A stretch of DNA of 64,000 nt. Origin: SNAP01 sp049671745. GTDB taxonomy: Bacteria; Bacteroidota; Bacteroidia; Bacteroidales; Marinifilaceae. Below are positions 16,670 through 25,281 of this stretch, one piece after another (the stretch's first letter is position 1; every line of letters starts with the position of its first letter). The stretch spans positions 46,877-110,876 of the forward strand of contig JBATVL010000091.1 of NCBI GenBank assembly GCA_049671745.1, written 5' to 3'. The translations under genes and the position numbers were made by a program. The notes beneath the pieces were generated by a model that was given only the letters and a program-made list of their open reading frames with translations, was not told the DNA's origin and ran no database searches.

Positions 16670-19411
16670 ATGAAAAAAACGATCCTTCATATTATTCTTG
16701 TAGTAGCTTTGTTATTGATACTTGCTTCAGGATTTATGTTTTTTAAGAATCAGAAGAAATTTGATATTAGTGCACTTACTGCAGTGCCTTTGAATAGTGA
16801 AATTGTTTTGAAAGTTCATTCTATAAAGAATCTTCATTCTGCTCTTATTAGTAAAAAAGGAATGTTTAAAGAGTTTAAAGAATCTGGTGTTTTTGATGAT
16901 TTTTTAAAATTATATGATTTAGTTGATTCTTTAGTTGATGCTAAGGATTTATATTTAGACATAGATAAATCTATAACTTGTGCAACAAAACTTGTTGGTA
17001 AGAATAAACTTGATATGCTTTATTTAGTGGAGCTTAAGAATATAAATGAATTGAAACCAATCTTACAACTAACTAAAGATTGTTTACCAAAATATAAAAT
17101 GAGGCAGAAGAAATATTCTGGTGAGAATATATATATGTATACATATAAGTCTAATAGATATAATATGGCATTGGTAGATGGTATATTCTTAATGAGTAAA
17201 TCAGTTATTTTTATTGAGGAATCCATACGACAAATAAAGAGTAAAAATAACTTACCTAATAAATCTTCTTTTGTTGCAGTAAGTAAAACAGTTGATGAAT
17301 CTGCAGATATACATGTTTTCATAAATAATTCAAATATTTCTGCATTTACTAAATTATGGGCTGCACCTTCTTGCTTTTCTTTTTTATCCAAGATAAACAA
17401 TTGGGGCAATTGGACTGGTTTAGATGTTGATTTTACTGATTATACTCTTTCTTTTAATGGTTTTTCAAGCTCTTCACATAATGATTTTGAATTATTTGAT
17501 GTTCTTTCTCATCAAGAGTCTGTGGAAACAACATTGTTAGATTTTGTACCGGCTGGAACTTCTACATTTTCTCTTTTAGCTTTGAGTAATCTTAATCGAT
17601 ATAGGGAAGATATGACTAAATATAGGGGTAAGATAAGTATGCTAAACAAATACAGAAGAGGCATAGTCGAATTAGATAAGACTTTTAAATGCAAATTCGA
17701 AGAGAAGTTCTATTCATTCTTTTCTGGTGAATCGATTTGTTTATCTATGTCTATAAATAGTTTAGATGTAAATGCTAATAAGATTTCCATATTTAAATCA
17801 ATTGGAAAAGAGAAACTTTCAAGAGTAATGATGGGTATGTTATCAGGATTTGCTGAAAAGAATGAGCGTTCTATTAAATATTACGAGACTACAGTTAAAA
17901 TAGGCGGAGACTTATCTTACAAACTTTATAAGATGCCTTATAATGATTTGGCATATAGAATAATGGGTGATGTTTTTTATAAAGCACCCACTAATTATTT
18001 TGTTGTAGTTGGTAATAATCTTGTATTTGGTGGTTCTACAAAGGTTTTGAGCGATTATTTACATTCTTTGAGTTTAAATAAATCAATAGTTGATGCTTCT
18101 AATTTTAAATTGAGCAATAAAAAATTCTCAAATAAAGGAAATTTCTTCTTTTATGCGAATACTTATTCTTCACTATCTCTTCTTAAGAGTTTTTTTAATC
18201 CTAAGATGCAGAGGATTGTAAGTAAAAATAAAGATTCGTTTTATAAATTTCATTCTATAGGTTATCAGCTCTCTTCCGCCAATGCTATGGTCTATAGTAA
18301 TATATTTGTTCTTTATGCTAATGAATTAGAACAGAAACCACAAACAGTTTGGGAATCAGGTCTTGAAGGAAATGTTGTAATTAAACCTTCCATTGTTAAG
18401 AATCATAAGACTAATGAAACAGAGACTCTTATTCAGGATGATAAGAACAATGTGTATCTAATAAACTCATTAGGAAGAGTATTATGGAAATTGCCGCTAG
18501 ACGCAAGAATAAATTCAGAAATATATCAAGTAGATGCATATAAGAATAGAAAATTACAATATATGTTTTCAACTTCTAATAAGATTTATTTAGTGGATAG
18601 AAATGGTAATAATGTTGAAAACTTCCCAGTACTTCTAAAATCACCAACTAAATATGGTTTATCTGTTTTTGATTATGATAGTAATAGAACTTATAGAATT
18701 ATTGTACCTTCTATAAATAAGAGGGTTTATTTATATGATATAAATGGAAATATAGTAAAAGGATGGAAGTTTAAAGAATCTGAAAATGAGATTTGTTCTA
18801 AAGTAAGTCATAAGAGGGTAAACACTAAAGATTATATAGTATTTAAAGATAAGTTCAAAGTATATATTCTTAACAGAAAAGGAATGAGTACGGCTAAATC
18901 TAAGTATTTAAAACTTTCTAAGAGTGATATTTCTTTTTTTGAGGGTAAAAAGGCATATATGCTTGTTACTGATATAATGGCTACTGTATATAAGATAGAT
19001 TTTCATGGTAAAGTATCGAAACTTAAAACGACTAAGAATATATCTGAAAGGCATTTATTTACGGCAACAGATTTAGATAATGATTCTAAGCCTGATTTTA
19101 TATTTGCTGATGGAAAAAAACTTATCGCTTTTTCGGGTTCAAATAAAATTATTGATATGAAAATTGCAGGTGAAATTAAAATTACTCCTTCTATATATAG
19201 TTTTAGCAGTAGAAAAAAGATGATTGGATTTGTAGATAAATCTAACTCTTTAGCTTATTTAATTGATAATAAAGGCAAAAATTATCCTGGCTTCCCTGTC
19301 TTTGGAAACAATGCGTTTTCTATAACTTTTATGAGGGGTAAAGGTTCTGGTTTCTACATGTTTGTAGGCTCTAGTGATTGTGGATTATATAAATATAAAG
19401 TTCAGAAATAA
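16670..19411 (+). CDS. Membrane-anchored protein with C-terminal propeller-like repeats
   Basis: 913 residues. One N-terminal membrane segment (about 5-26) without a lipobox, so the bulk should be periplasmic. Residues about 30-560 are alpha/beta and resemble DUF3352-type proteins (ALTAVPLNSEIVLKVHS, DFVPAGTSTFSLLAL). From about 570 there are repeated strands of the form L-x-D-x-N-G-x-x-x-x-x-F-P-V and L-Y-D-I-N-G-N-I-V-K-G-W, plus one calcium-loop-like DLDNDSKPDF (near 800). These look like blades of a PQQ- or FG-GAP-like propeller. Function unknown. It precedes a lipoprotein and a DUF5723 barrel, suggesting one envelope module. Confidence 0.7.
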   Translation: MKKTILHIILVVALLLILASGFMFFKNQKKFDISALTAVPLNSEIVLKVHSIKNLHSALISKKGMFKEFKESGVFDDFLKLYDLVDSLVDAKDLYLDIDKSITCATKLVGKNKLDMLYLVELKNINELKPILQLTKDCLPKYKMRQKKYSGENIYMYTYKSNRYNMALVDGIFLMSKSVIFIEESIRQIKSKNNLPNKSSFVAVSKTVDESADIHVFINNSNISAFTKLWAAPSCFSFLSKINNWGNWTGLDVDFTDYTLSFNGFSSSSHNDFELFDVLSHQESVETTLLDFVPAGTSTFSLLALSNLNRYREDMTKYRGKISMLNKYRRGIVELDKTFKCKFEEKFYSFFSGESICLSMSINSLDVNANKISIFKSIGKEKLSRVMMGMLSGFAEKNERSIKYYETTVKIGGDLSYKLYKMPYNDLAYRIMGDVFYKAPTNYFVVVGNNLVFGGSTKVLSDYLHSLSLNKSIVDASNFKLSNKKFSNKGNFFFYANTYSSLSLLKSFFNPKMQRIVSKNKDSFYKFHSIGYQLSSANAMVYSNIFVLYANELEQKPQTVWESGLEGNVVIKPSIVKNHKTNETETLIQDDKNNVYLINSLGRVLWKLPLDARINSEIYQVDAYKNRKLQYMFSTSNKIYLVDRNGNNVENFPVLLKSPTKYGLSVFDYDSNRTYRIIVPSINKRVYLYDINGNIVKGWKFKESENEICSKVSHKRVNTKDYIVFKDKFKVYILNRKGMSTAKSKYLKLSKSDISFFEGKKAYMLVTDIMATVYKIDFHGKVSKLKTTKNISERHLFTATDLDNDSKPDFIFADGKKLIAFSGSNKIIDMKIAGEIKITPSIYSFSSRKKMIGFVDKSNSLAYLIDNKGKNYPGFPVFGNNAFSITFMRGKGSGFYMFVGSSDCGLYKYKVQK

Positions 19412-19505
19412 ATATTATATTTGTCGTTTACACGTTTTGAGCTTTTTAAAACTTATATAGCTTACTTAGGCTAATAGTATGATAACTAATTTAACACATA
19501 TGGTA

Positions 19506-21209
19506 ATGAAAGGAAAATGGAAGATAATTGCGTTAACGGCTTTGAGTATATGTTTATTCTCGTGTTTTGATGCTGACCTTATAGATCCAGATAAAATAGA
19601 TAAAGATAATATTATATGGAAACCTGATATTATTACTCCAATTATGAATGTAGATGTAACTCTTGGAGATGTTCTTAAAGGTGCAATAAAAGATCAAACA
19701 GTTGTTGAAGAAGGTGGTCGATATGTTATAAAATATGAAGAGAAAGATATTACTTCTATTAAATTGAAGAATTTATTAAATTTTCCTATAAGCACTGCAC
19801 CTGTTTTTGCACCTAAAGTTCCTTTACCTAATAAAATACTTGCTTTGAATGGTTTAAATGCTCGTAATGCTGGAGTAATAGGTCATGAAATTGAAATTGG
19901 CAAAACAAGTGCTATTTTATTAATACATACAGGTAACACTAGTGAACTTAAATTGGAGAGTTTGTTTGCTGATTTTATTCTAAATCTAAGAATAAGTCCT
20001 TTGGGATTTAAATACAAAATAGAATTAGAATTGGGAGAGATTGGTTCAAAGATACATAAGGAGCAGATTGTTGCAAATGGTGGGACATTACAACCAATAC
20101 AATTTAATAAGAATGAAGAATTAACTTTTGATAAAAATAAGAGAAACGAATTAGCTATTGATATTAAATTATCATTAGTAATTGATGATTATATAGTTAA
20201 CATAAGAAACTTGTCGCCTATAAGTATTTCTTTTACCTTAGGACATTTCAGCGTTGATAAAGCTATAGGTGATTTTGGAAATATGAAAGTCCGTATTCCT
20301 AGTGGTCATTTTGAAGTCGATATGGGAGATTTTAATGATATAACAGGTTTTATATTTAAAGATCCATACATAGAATTGTTGATTGAGAATCATAATATGG
20401 GTATAGGTATGAATCTTGATTTTAATTTCATTGCTCAAAAAGAGGGTATGCCTGATATTTCATTAAAAAATCTAAATACTCCTAAATTTAAGCTCTTCGG
20501 TCCTGAAAAAGTTCAAAGCCCAGGTGCCTTTAAACCAGATATAATCGTCTTTGATGAAGGAAATTCTGACATAGTTCCTTTTATGAATTCTTTTCCTTTT
20601 GAAGAAATTGAATATAATGGTGATATGTCTTTAATTCCTCATCAAAATGCTGCAGGCGATCATATAAGTGGTTTTGTTTGTTCAGATGGAGAAATGAAGT
20701 TGAGTGCCCGTATTGTTATACCAATGGAGTTTGCAACTGTAGCTGATGGATTAACTTATACTCAGCATCTAAAGAATCAAAGCCTTGGTGTGGATAAGAA
20801 AATAAAAGATAGAATAAAGTTTGCTAAATTTATCTTCAAAGCTAAAAATGCTTGGCCTATAGGTGTCGAGTTTAGAGATATTATATTTAAGGATAAAGAT
20901 AATATTGAATTAGCTCATTTAAGATCTAAAGATAAGCCTTTAATTTTACTCACTGCTCCAGCAATTAATCCAGATGGAACAGTGAAGCCTTTCAAAAAAG
21001 ATGCTAATTATATAACAAATGAGATTATTCTATCTGAAGATGTTATCAGTATACTTGATAGGGTAAAGAATATAGATTTAGTAATGAATCTTAAAGTAGG
21101 AGGAGCTGGGACAACACCTGCTAAATTTACTTCAAGTGAGAGATTAAACCTAATAATGGGAATCCAGGCTAAATTAGATTTAAGTAACCCATCTTCAATT
21201 ACTAAATAA
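19506..21209 (+). CDS. Hypothetical lipoprotein
   Basis: 567 residues from the ATG at 19506; two in-frame ATGs upstream (19479, 19500) would add a poor leader. SPII signal with lipobox LFSC (Cys20), followed by an acidic stretch F-D-A-D-L-I-D-P-D-K. The rest is rich in beta strands and lacks recognisable catalytic motifs. I do not know the family. It lies 94 nt after the propeller protein and 8 nt before the DUF5723 gene, so it is co-transcribed with at least the latter. A lipoprotein partner for the barrel is a reasonable guess. Confidence 0.75.
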   Translation: MKGKWKIIALTALSICLFSCFDADLIDPDKIDKDNIIWKPDIITPIMNVDVTLGDVLKGAIKDQTVVEEGGRYVIKYEEKDITSIKLKNLLNFPISTAPVFAPKVPLPNKILALNGLNARNAGVIGHEIEIGKTSAILLIHTGNTSELKLESLFADFILNLRISPLGFKYKIELELGEIGSKIHKEQIVANGGTLQPIQFNKNEELTFDKNKRNELAIDIKLSLVIDDYIVNIRNLSPISISFTLGHFSVDKAIGDFGNMKVRIPSGHFEVDMGDFNDITGFIFKDPYIELLIENHNMGIGMNLDFNFIAQKEGMPDISLKNLNTPKFKLFGPEKVQSPGAFKPDIIVFDEGNSDIVPFMNSFPFEEIEYNGDMSLIPHQNAAGDHISGFVCSDGEMKLSARIVIPMEFATVADGLTYTQHLKNQSLGVDKKIKDRIKFAKFIFKAKNAWPIGVEFRDIIFKDKDNIELAHLRSKDKPLILLTAPAINPDGTVKPFKKDANYITNEIILSEDVISILDRVKNIDLVMNLKVGGAGTTPAKFTSSERLNLIMGIQAKLDLSNPSSITK

Positions 21210-21217
21210 ATAATCTT

Positions 21218-22618
21218 ATGAGAAAAATATTATATACAGTTTTTTTATTATTATTGTCTTATGTCTCTTTTTCGCAGGAGATGAATAATACTTTATATTT
21301 TATGAGATTTTCGCCTCAGGCAAATTCTCTAAATCCTGCAATTAATCCAGAGGCAAAAGTTTGGGTTGGTTTCCCTGGCTTTACATCTCTTGCTCTTCAA
21401 TATAATAATAATTCTTTTAATTTAGAAGATGTTCTTATAAAAAAAGGAGAAGGACCAAAACCTGTGAAAATAGATATAGGAAATTTATATAATGCTATGT
21501 CTAAAAATACAACAATAAATCTTAATTCAGAATTAGCATTGTTCTCTCTTGGCATTAAAGTCAAAGAGCAATATTTTACTTTGGATATAAAGCATAAAAA
21601 TTCCTTTGGAATGGGCTTTGATAAAAGTTTTTTTGGTTTTTTTAAGAATGGCCCAACTAAATATATGGGAAAAACAGTTCAATTTGGAGATACTCAAATG
21701 AATGTGCTTGCTTATAATGAGATTGCTCTTGGTTATTCAAGAGTTTTAAATAAAGAATCTAATTTTGTTGTAGGTGGTAAGATTAAATTAATTATGGGTG
21801 TTGCTAGTTTAGATATGTCTGATTCGAATATTTCTATGGATATTGCACCTGATGGAATGAGTTCAAGAGTTCGAGCAAATATGGATGTAAGAATTGCTGG
21901 TCCTTTGAAATTCAATAGTTTAAAAGGAGCAGAGTTTAAGATAGATGATATGGCATTTGATGATACAGATATAGTAGGAACATTACTAGGAACAAATAAT
22001 TTGGGCCTTGGTATTGATATAGGTGCTAAATATGATATTAATAATGACTTTTCGCTCTATGCAAGTATATTAGATTTGGGGTTTATTAATTGGGCAGATG
22101 GAATGCATATAAAAATGAAAGCTGACTATGATTGGAAGGGTGCAAACTTTACTGAAACGGCTAAGAATACAAGCACAAAAGCACTTAAGGAACTTACAGA
22201 TACACTTGAAAAAAAATTTAAACTTAAAAAAGAAGATAATTCATATATGCAGATGTTGCCTACTAAGATTTATATTGGTGGTCAATATAAAGTTAAAGAA
22301 TGGCTTAAGGCAGGTTTATTAAATAGAACACAGTTTTATAATGATAGATTATATACATCATTAACTGCTTCTGCTAACTTCAAAGCATGGAGAAGATTAA
22401 GTGCTTCGGTTTCATATACAATGGCAAATAATTCATATAATAATATAGGATTTGGATTTACAGCTCAGGCTGGTCCATTGCAATTATATCTTGTTACAGA
22501 TAATGTACTGGCAGCAAATTTTACTTCTACACAATTAGCAAATGTTCGTTTGGGATTAAATATAAGGGTAGGAGTTAAAAATAAAATGGAAACTCCTAAA
22601 GAATTATATGTAGAATAA
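21218..22618 (+). CDS. DUF5723 family outer-membrane protein
   Basis: 466 residues. Cleavable signal peptide (LLLLSYVSFSQ, cleavage near residue 20). The mature start has YFMRFSPQANSLNPAINP, typical of DUF5723 proteins, and the body shows alternating beta strands such as FTLDIKHKNSFGMGF and SLYASILDLGFINW. The C-terminal strands (GPLQLYLVTDNVLAANF, then NVRLGLNIRVG) fit an outer-membrane beta-barrel. Function of the family is not known to me. It ends the unit and is followed by a terminator. It may present or export the preceding lipoprotein; that is conjecture. Confidence 0.75.
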   Translation: MRKILYTVFLLLLSYVSFSQEMNNTLYFMRFSPQANSLNPAINPEAKVWVGFPGFTSLALQYNNNSFNLEDVLIKKGEGPKPVKIDIGNLYNAMSKNTTINLNSELALFSLGIKVKEQYFTLDIKHKNSFGMGFDKSFFGFFKNGPTKYMGKTVQFGDTQMNVLAYNEIALGYSRVLNKESNFVVGGKIKLIMGVASLDMSDSNISMDIAPDGMSSRVRANMDVRIAGPLKFNSLKGAEFKIDDMAFDDTDIVGTLLGTNNLGLGIDIGAKYDINNDFSLYASILDLGFINWADGMHIKMKADYDWKGANFTETAKNTSTKALKELTDTLEKKFKLKKEDNSYMQMLPTKIYIGGQYKVKEWLKAGLLNRTQFYNDRLYTSLTASANFKAWRRLSASVSYTMANNSYNNIGFGFTAQAGPLQLYLVTDNVLAANFTSTQLANVRLGLNIRVGVKNKMETPKELYVE

Positions 22619-22637
22619 TCAAAATATAATAAAACAC

Positions 22638-22671
22638 AAAACTGCATATGTAAAAGTATGCGGTTTTTTTA
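22638..22671 (+). terminator. Intrinsic terminator after the DUF5723 gene
   Basis: A 10-bp stem (22639-22648 with 22657-22666, one G-U pair) followed by TTTTTTT. Confidence 0.85.
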
Positions 22672-22759
22672 TGGAAAATATTTCTATGGTACATTTTTTG
22701 TTTATATATGAAGTAACTTATATTGGACATTTGTAATGTCATAATGTCAGTATTTTTAA

Positions 22760-22767
22760 TATATTTG
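22760..22767 (+). promoter_or_regulatory. Promoter -7 element of the DUF4834 gene
   Basis: TATATTTG (TAnnTTTG), 20 nt before the ATG at 22787. A TTG at 22731-22733 is 26 nt upstream, longer than the usual spacing. Confidence 0.45.
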
Positions 22768-22786
22768 TAAATAAAAATTTAAAATA

Positions 22787-23044
22787 ATGAGTGGATTATT
22801 TAATTTCATATTAGTTGTATTTATAATAGTAATGGCCTTTCGTATTTTTTTCCTTAATATCTTGCCATACTTATTAAAAAGAAAAATTGAGAAGATGCAA
22901 GATGGCTACGAACATGGACAATCTCATTATGAACGAAATAATAGTAAAGAGGGAGAAGTGCATTTCGATAAACCAGATTCAAATAGTAGAACTGCTGGTA
23001 AAAAGAATGTAGGCGAATATGTAGATTTTGAGGAAATAGACTAA
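22787..23044 (+). CDS. DUF4834 family small membrane protein
   Basis: 85 residues. One membrane helix at about 4-31 (FNFILVVFIIVMAFRIFFLNILPYLL), then a basic turn and a hydrophilic tail with the closing pattern V-G-E-Y-V-D-F-E-E-I typical of DUF4834, a Bacteroidota family of unknown function. It has its own promoter and ends tail to tail with dgt: the two stop codons overlap (TAA at 23042-23044 and, on the other strand, TAG at 23043-23041). Confidence 0.8.
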   Translation: MSGLFNFILVVFIIVMAFRIFFLNILPYLLKRKIEKMQDGYEHGQSHYERNNSKEGEVHFDKPDSNSRTAGKKNVGEYVDFEEID

Positions 23045-24384
23045 TTCATGTCTGGTAAATGAATGCCCTTAATTGTTCTGTATAAATCTAGTGCATATGG
23101 ATCTGTCATTCCTGCTACATGGTCTACAATAGATTGTATCTGTGAATAGATATCATCTTTATTAATATCAAACTGTTCTGGAATAAGTGATAATATGTGT
23201 TTAGAGTAGAATCTATTAGGACTAAGAATAGCTTGAGTAAATTCGTCAAGAAGAGTTCCTAGAATTTTAAAACCAGCAATTTGAATCTCTACTACAGTTT
23301 TAGTGTGATAAATTTCAGTGGTAGCTAATTTAGTGCATTCTTGATATGCATTTACAGATTTTTTACTTATATCTTTGATAAGAGTATTTTTATATTCTCC
23401 TTTAAGAATACTCTCGCTATTTTTCCAAAACGCTTCAGAACACTCATCAGTTAGTTTTCCGATAATAGATGCCCTAAGGAATGCTATCTGTTCATTTCGG
23501 TCTGTTACTATCTTAAACGTATTGTCAATAGTTTTCAAGCGTTCTTTATCTGTTATCTCATCAAAATAACTAAAAAGTAAATCCTTTGTTAAATCAGTAG
23601 ATAATATACTAAGTTTATGTGCATCCTCTATATCCATAATCTGATAACAAATATCGTCGGCGGCCTCTACAAGATATACTAAAGGGTGACGAGCATATAT
23701 ATCTTTTTCTATATCTAAAGCATTTATACCTAGTTCCTGTGCAATCTTAATATAAGTATCTCTCTCAGATTGAAAGAAACCATATTTTTTACCCTTAGGA
23801 GAGTTCATAGAATTGAAAGGATACTTCACAACAGAAGCAAGAGTAGAATAAGAAATTCCGAAACCACCCTGTCTTCTTCCTTTAAAAGTATGTGTAAGTA
23901 CCCTTAACGCATTGGCATTACCTTCAAAATTTGTAAGGTCTATCCATTGTTCTTTATTTACATATTGTTTTAAGTGTTGACCTTTTCCGTCTCTAAAGAA
24001 ACTAGAAATAGCCTCTTCTCCTGAATGACCGAATGGAGGATTTCCAAGATCGTGAGCTAAGCAAGCTGTAGCAACAATAGTTCCTATTTCGTCTATGAAT
24101 TTGGGATTACTAGCTCCCATATCATTTTTAATATATGTACTTGCAATATTTCCGAGTGAGCGTCCTACGCTTGCTACTTCAAGAGAATGTGTAAGTCTAT
24201 TATGGACAAATATACGTCCTGGTAAAGGAAAAACTTGAGTCTTATTCTGTAATCTACGGAATGGAGAAGAGAAAATAAGTCTATCGTAATCTCTTTGAAA
24301 TTGTGAACGAATATGTTCATCATTAGGATTTACTTTGTCTTCAAGTCCAAATCTTTTAGCTGAGATTAATTTATTCCATTCCAT
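23041..24384 (-). CDS. dgt: dGTP triphosphohydrolase (HD domain)
   Basis: 447 residues from the ATG at 24384. Hydrolyses dGTP (or other dNTPs) to the nucleoside and triphosphate, affecting dNTP pools. Metal ligands appear as H in NRLTHSLEVA and HD in ACLAHDLGNPPFGHSGEE; the phosphate-contacting R-R-L-Q-N-K-T-Q-V-F near the N-terminus is intact. The longer frame starts at 24411, but that ATG falls within the TAnnTTTG element at 24409-24416, so the MEWNKLIS start is preferred. It diverges from the efflux operon, and its promoter overlaps the dyad described there. Confidence 0.94.
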   Translation of the reverse strand: MEWNKLISAKRFGLEDKVNPNDEHIRSQFQRDYDRLIFSSPFRRLQNKTQVFPLPGRIFVHNRLTHSLEVASVGRSLGNIASTYIKNDMGASNPKFIDEIGTIVATACLAHDLGNPPFGHSGEEAISSFFRDGKGQHLKQYVNKEQWIDLTNFEGNANALRVLTHTFKGRRQGGFGISYSTLASVVKYPFNSMNSPKGKKYGFFQSERDTYIKIAQELGINALDIEKDIYARHPLVYLVEAADDICYQIMDIEDAHKLSILSTDLTKDLLFSYFDEITDKERLKTIDNTFKIVTDRNEQIAFLRASIIGKLTDECSEAFWKNSESILKGEYKNTLIKDISKKSVNAYQECTKLATTEIYHTKTVVEIQIAGFKILGTLLDEFTQAILSPNRFYSKHILSLIPEQFDINKDDIYSQIQSIVDHVAGMTDPYALDLYRTIKGIHLPDMN

Positions 24385-24408
24385 AATATACTTTATTTTT
24401 CTGTAAAT

Positions 24409-24438
24409 CAAAGATACACATCATTTACGTATGTACAA
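24409..24438 (-). promoter_or_regulatory. Promoter of dgt
   Basis: TATCTTTG on the minus strand (24416-24409) with TTG 19 nt upstream (24438-24436). The left arm of the nested dyad (24421-24431) lies between these elements, so a protein bound there would also touch the dgt promoter. Confidence 0.65.
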
Positions 24439-24484
24439 AGTTAAAAGATTGTACAATAATGATTTATTAAGTGTACGTAAATGA
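24421..24484. promoter_or_regulatory. Nested dyad, probable upstream activator site
   Basis: Outer arms TCATTTACGTA (24421-24431) and TACGTAAATGA (24474-24484) are perfect complements. An inner perfect palindrome ATTGTACAAT (24448-24457) has exactly the same centre (24452.5). The centre is about 125 nt upstream of the predicted sigma-54 start site, a usual distance for an enhancer-binding activator. No activator gene is seen in the window. Confidence 0.65.
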
Positions 24485-24551
24485 ACATATTTTTTTGTGT
24501 AGATAGATTCCATTAACTATATTTACTTGATTATTAGAGAATTGTATTTTT

Positions 24552-24567
24552 TGGCACACGCTTTGCA
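24552..24567 (+). promoter_or_regulatory. Sigma-54 (RpoN) promoter of the efflux operon
   Basis: TGGCACACGCTTTGCA matches the consensus TGGCACRNNNNTTGCW at every defined position. The -24 GG (24553-24554) and -12 GC (24565-24566) are 12 nt apart. The expected start site is near 24578 and the first ATG is at 24594. No TAnnTTTG element competes in this interval. Confidence 0.85.
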
Positions 24568-24593
24568 CAATATATTAAAAAAATCTTAAAATA

Positions 24594-25271
24594 ATGATAA
24601 AACTAGAACAGGTTCATAAGTCGTACGACGTAGGTAAAAACAAGCTCCATGTATTAAAGGGAGTAGACCTTCACATAAAGGAGGGAGAGATGGTTTCTAT
24701 AATGGGATCATCTGGAAGTGGTAAATCAACAATGCTAAATGTACTTGGTCTTTTAGATATTCATGATGAGGGCAATTACTTTTTAGATGGTATCCCAATA
24801 GTGAAGATGAACGAGTCAAAGGCTGCAGAATTAAGAAATCATACCCTAGGTTTCGTATTCCAGTCTTTTAATCTTATCTCTTTCAAAAATGCTATGGAGA
24901 ATGTTGCATTACCTCTATATTATAGAGGTGTGAGTAGGAGTAAAAGGAACAAATTAGCTCTAGAATATCTTGATAAGATGGGACTAAAAGAATGGGCTCA
25001 TCATATGCCAAATGAGATGTCAGGTGGACAAAAACAAAGAGTTGCAATAGCTAGAGCTTTAATAACTGATCCAAAAGTAATCTTTGCTGATGAACCAACT
25101 GGAGCTTTAGATTCAAAAACAACAGAAGAGGTAATGGATGTTTTAAAACAAATAAACAAAGAAGGCAAAACAATAGTAATTGTAACGCACGAACAAGACA
25201 TAGGAGAGATGGGAGACAGAACCATTATTCTAAAAGATGGTGTAATAGAGAAGATAGTTATAAACAAATAA
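24594..25271 (+). CDS. ABC transporter ATP-binding protein (MacB/LolD type)
   Basis: 225 residues. Energises the permeases encoded next. Walker A GSSGSGKST (38-46), Q-loop Gln90 in FVFQSFNL, signature MSGGQKQRVAIARAL (142-156) and Walker B VIFADEP (162-168) are all intact, followed by the H-loop in VIVTHEQD. The arrangement belongs to the MacB/LolD/FtsE group, where the ATPase is separate from the permease. First gene of a five-gene operon with gaps of about 6-33 nt. Regulation is probably through sigma-54, given the promoter and dyad upstream. Confidence 0.95.
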   Translation: MIKLEQVHKSYDVGKNKLHVLKGVDLHIKEGEMVSIMGSSGSGKSTMLNVLGLLDIHDEGNYFLDGIPIVKMNESKAAELRNHTLGFVFQSFNLISFKNAMENVALPLYYRGVSRSKRNKLALEYLDKMGLKEWAHHMPNEMSGGQKQRVAIARALITDPKVIFADEPTGALDSKTTEEVMDVLKQINKEGKTIVIVTHEQDIGEMGDRTIILKDGVIEKIVINK

Positions 25272-25281
25272 TATAAAAAAT

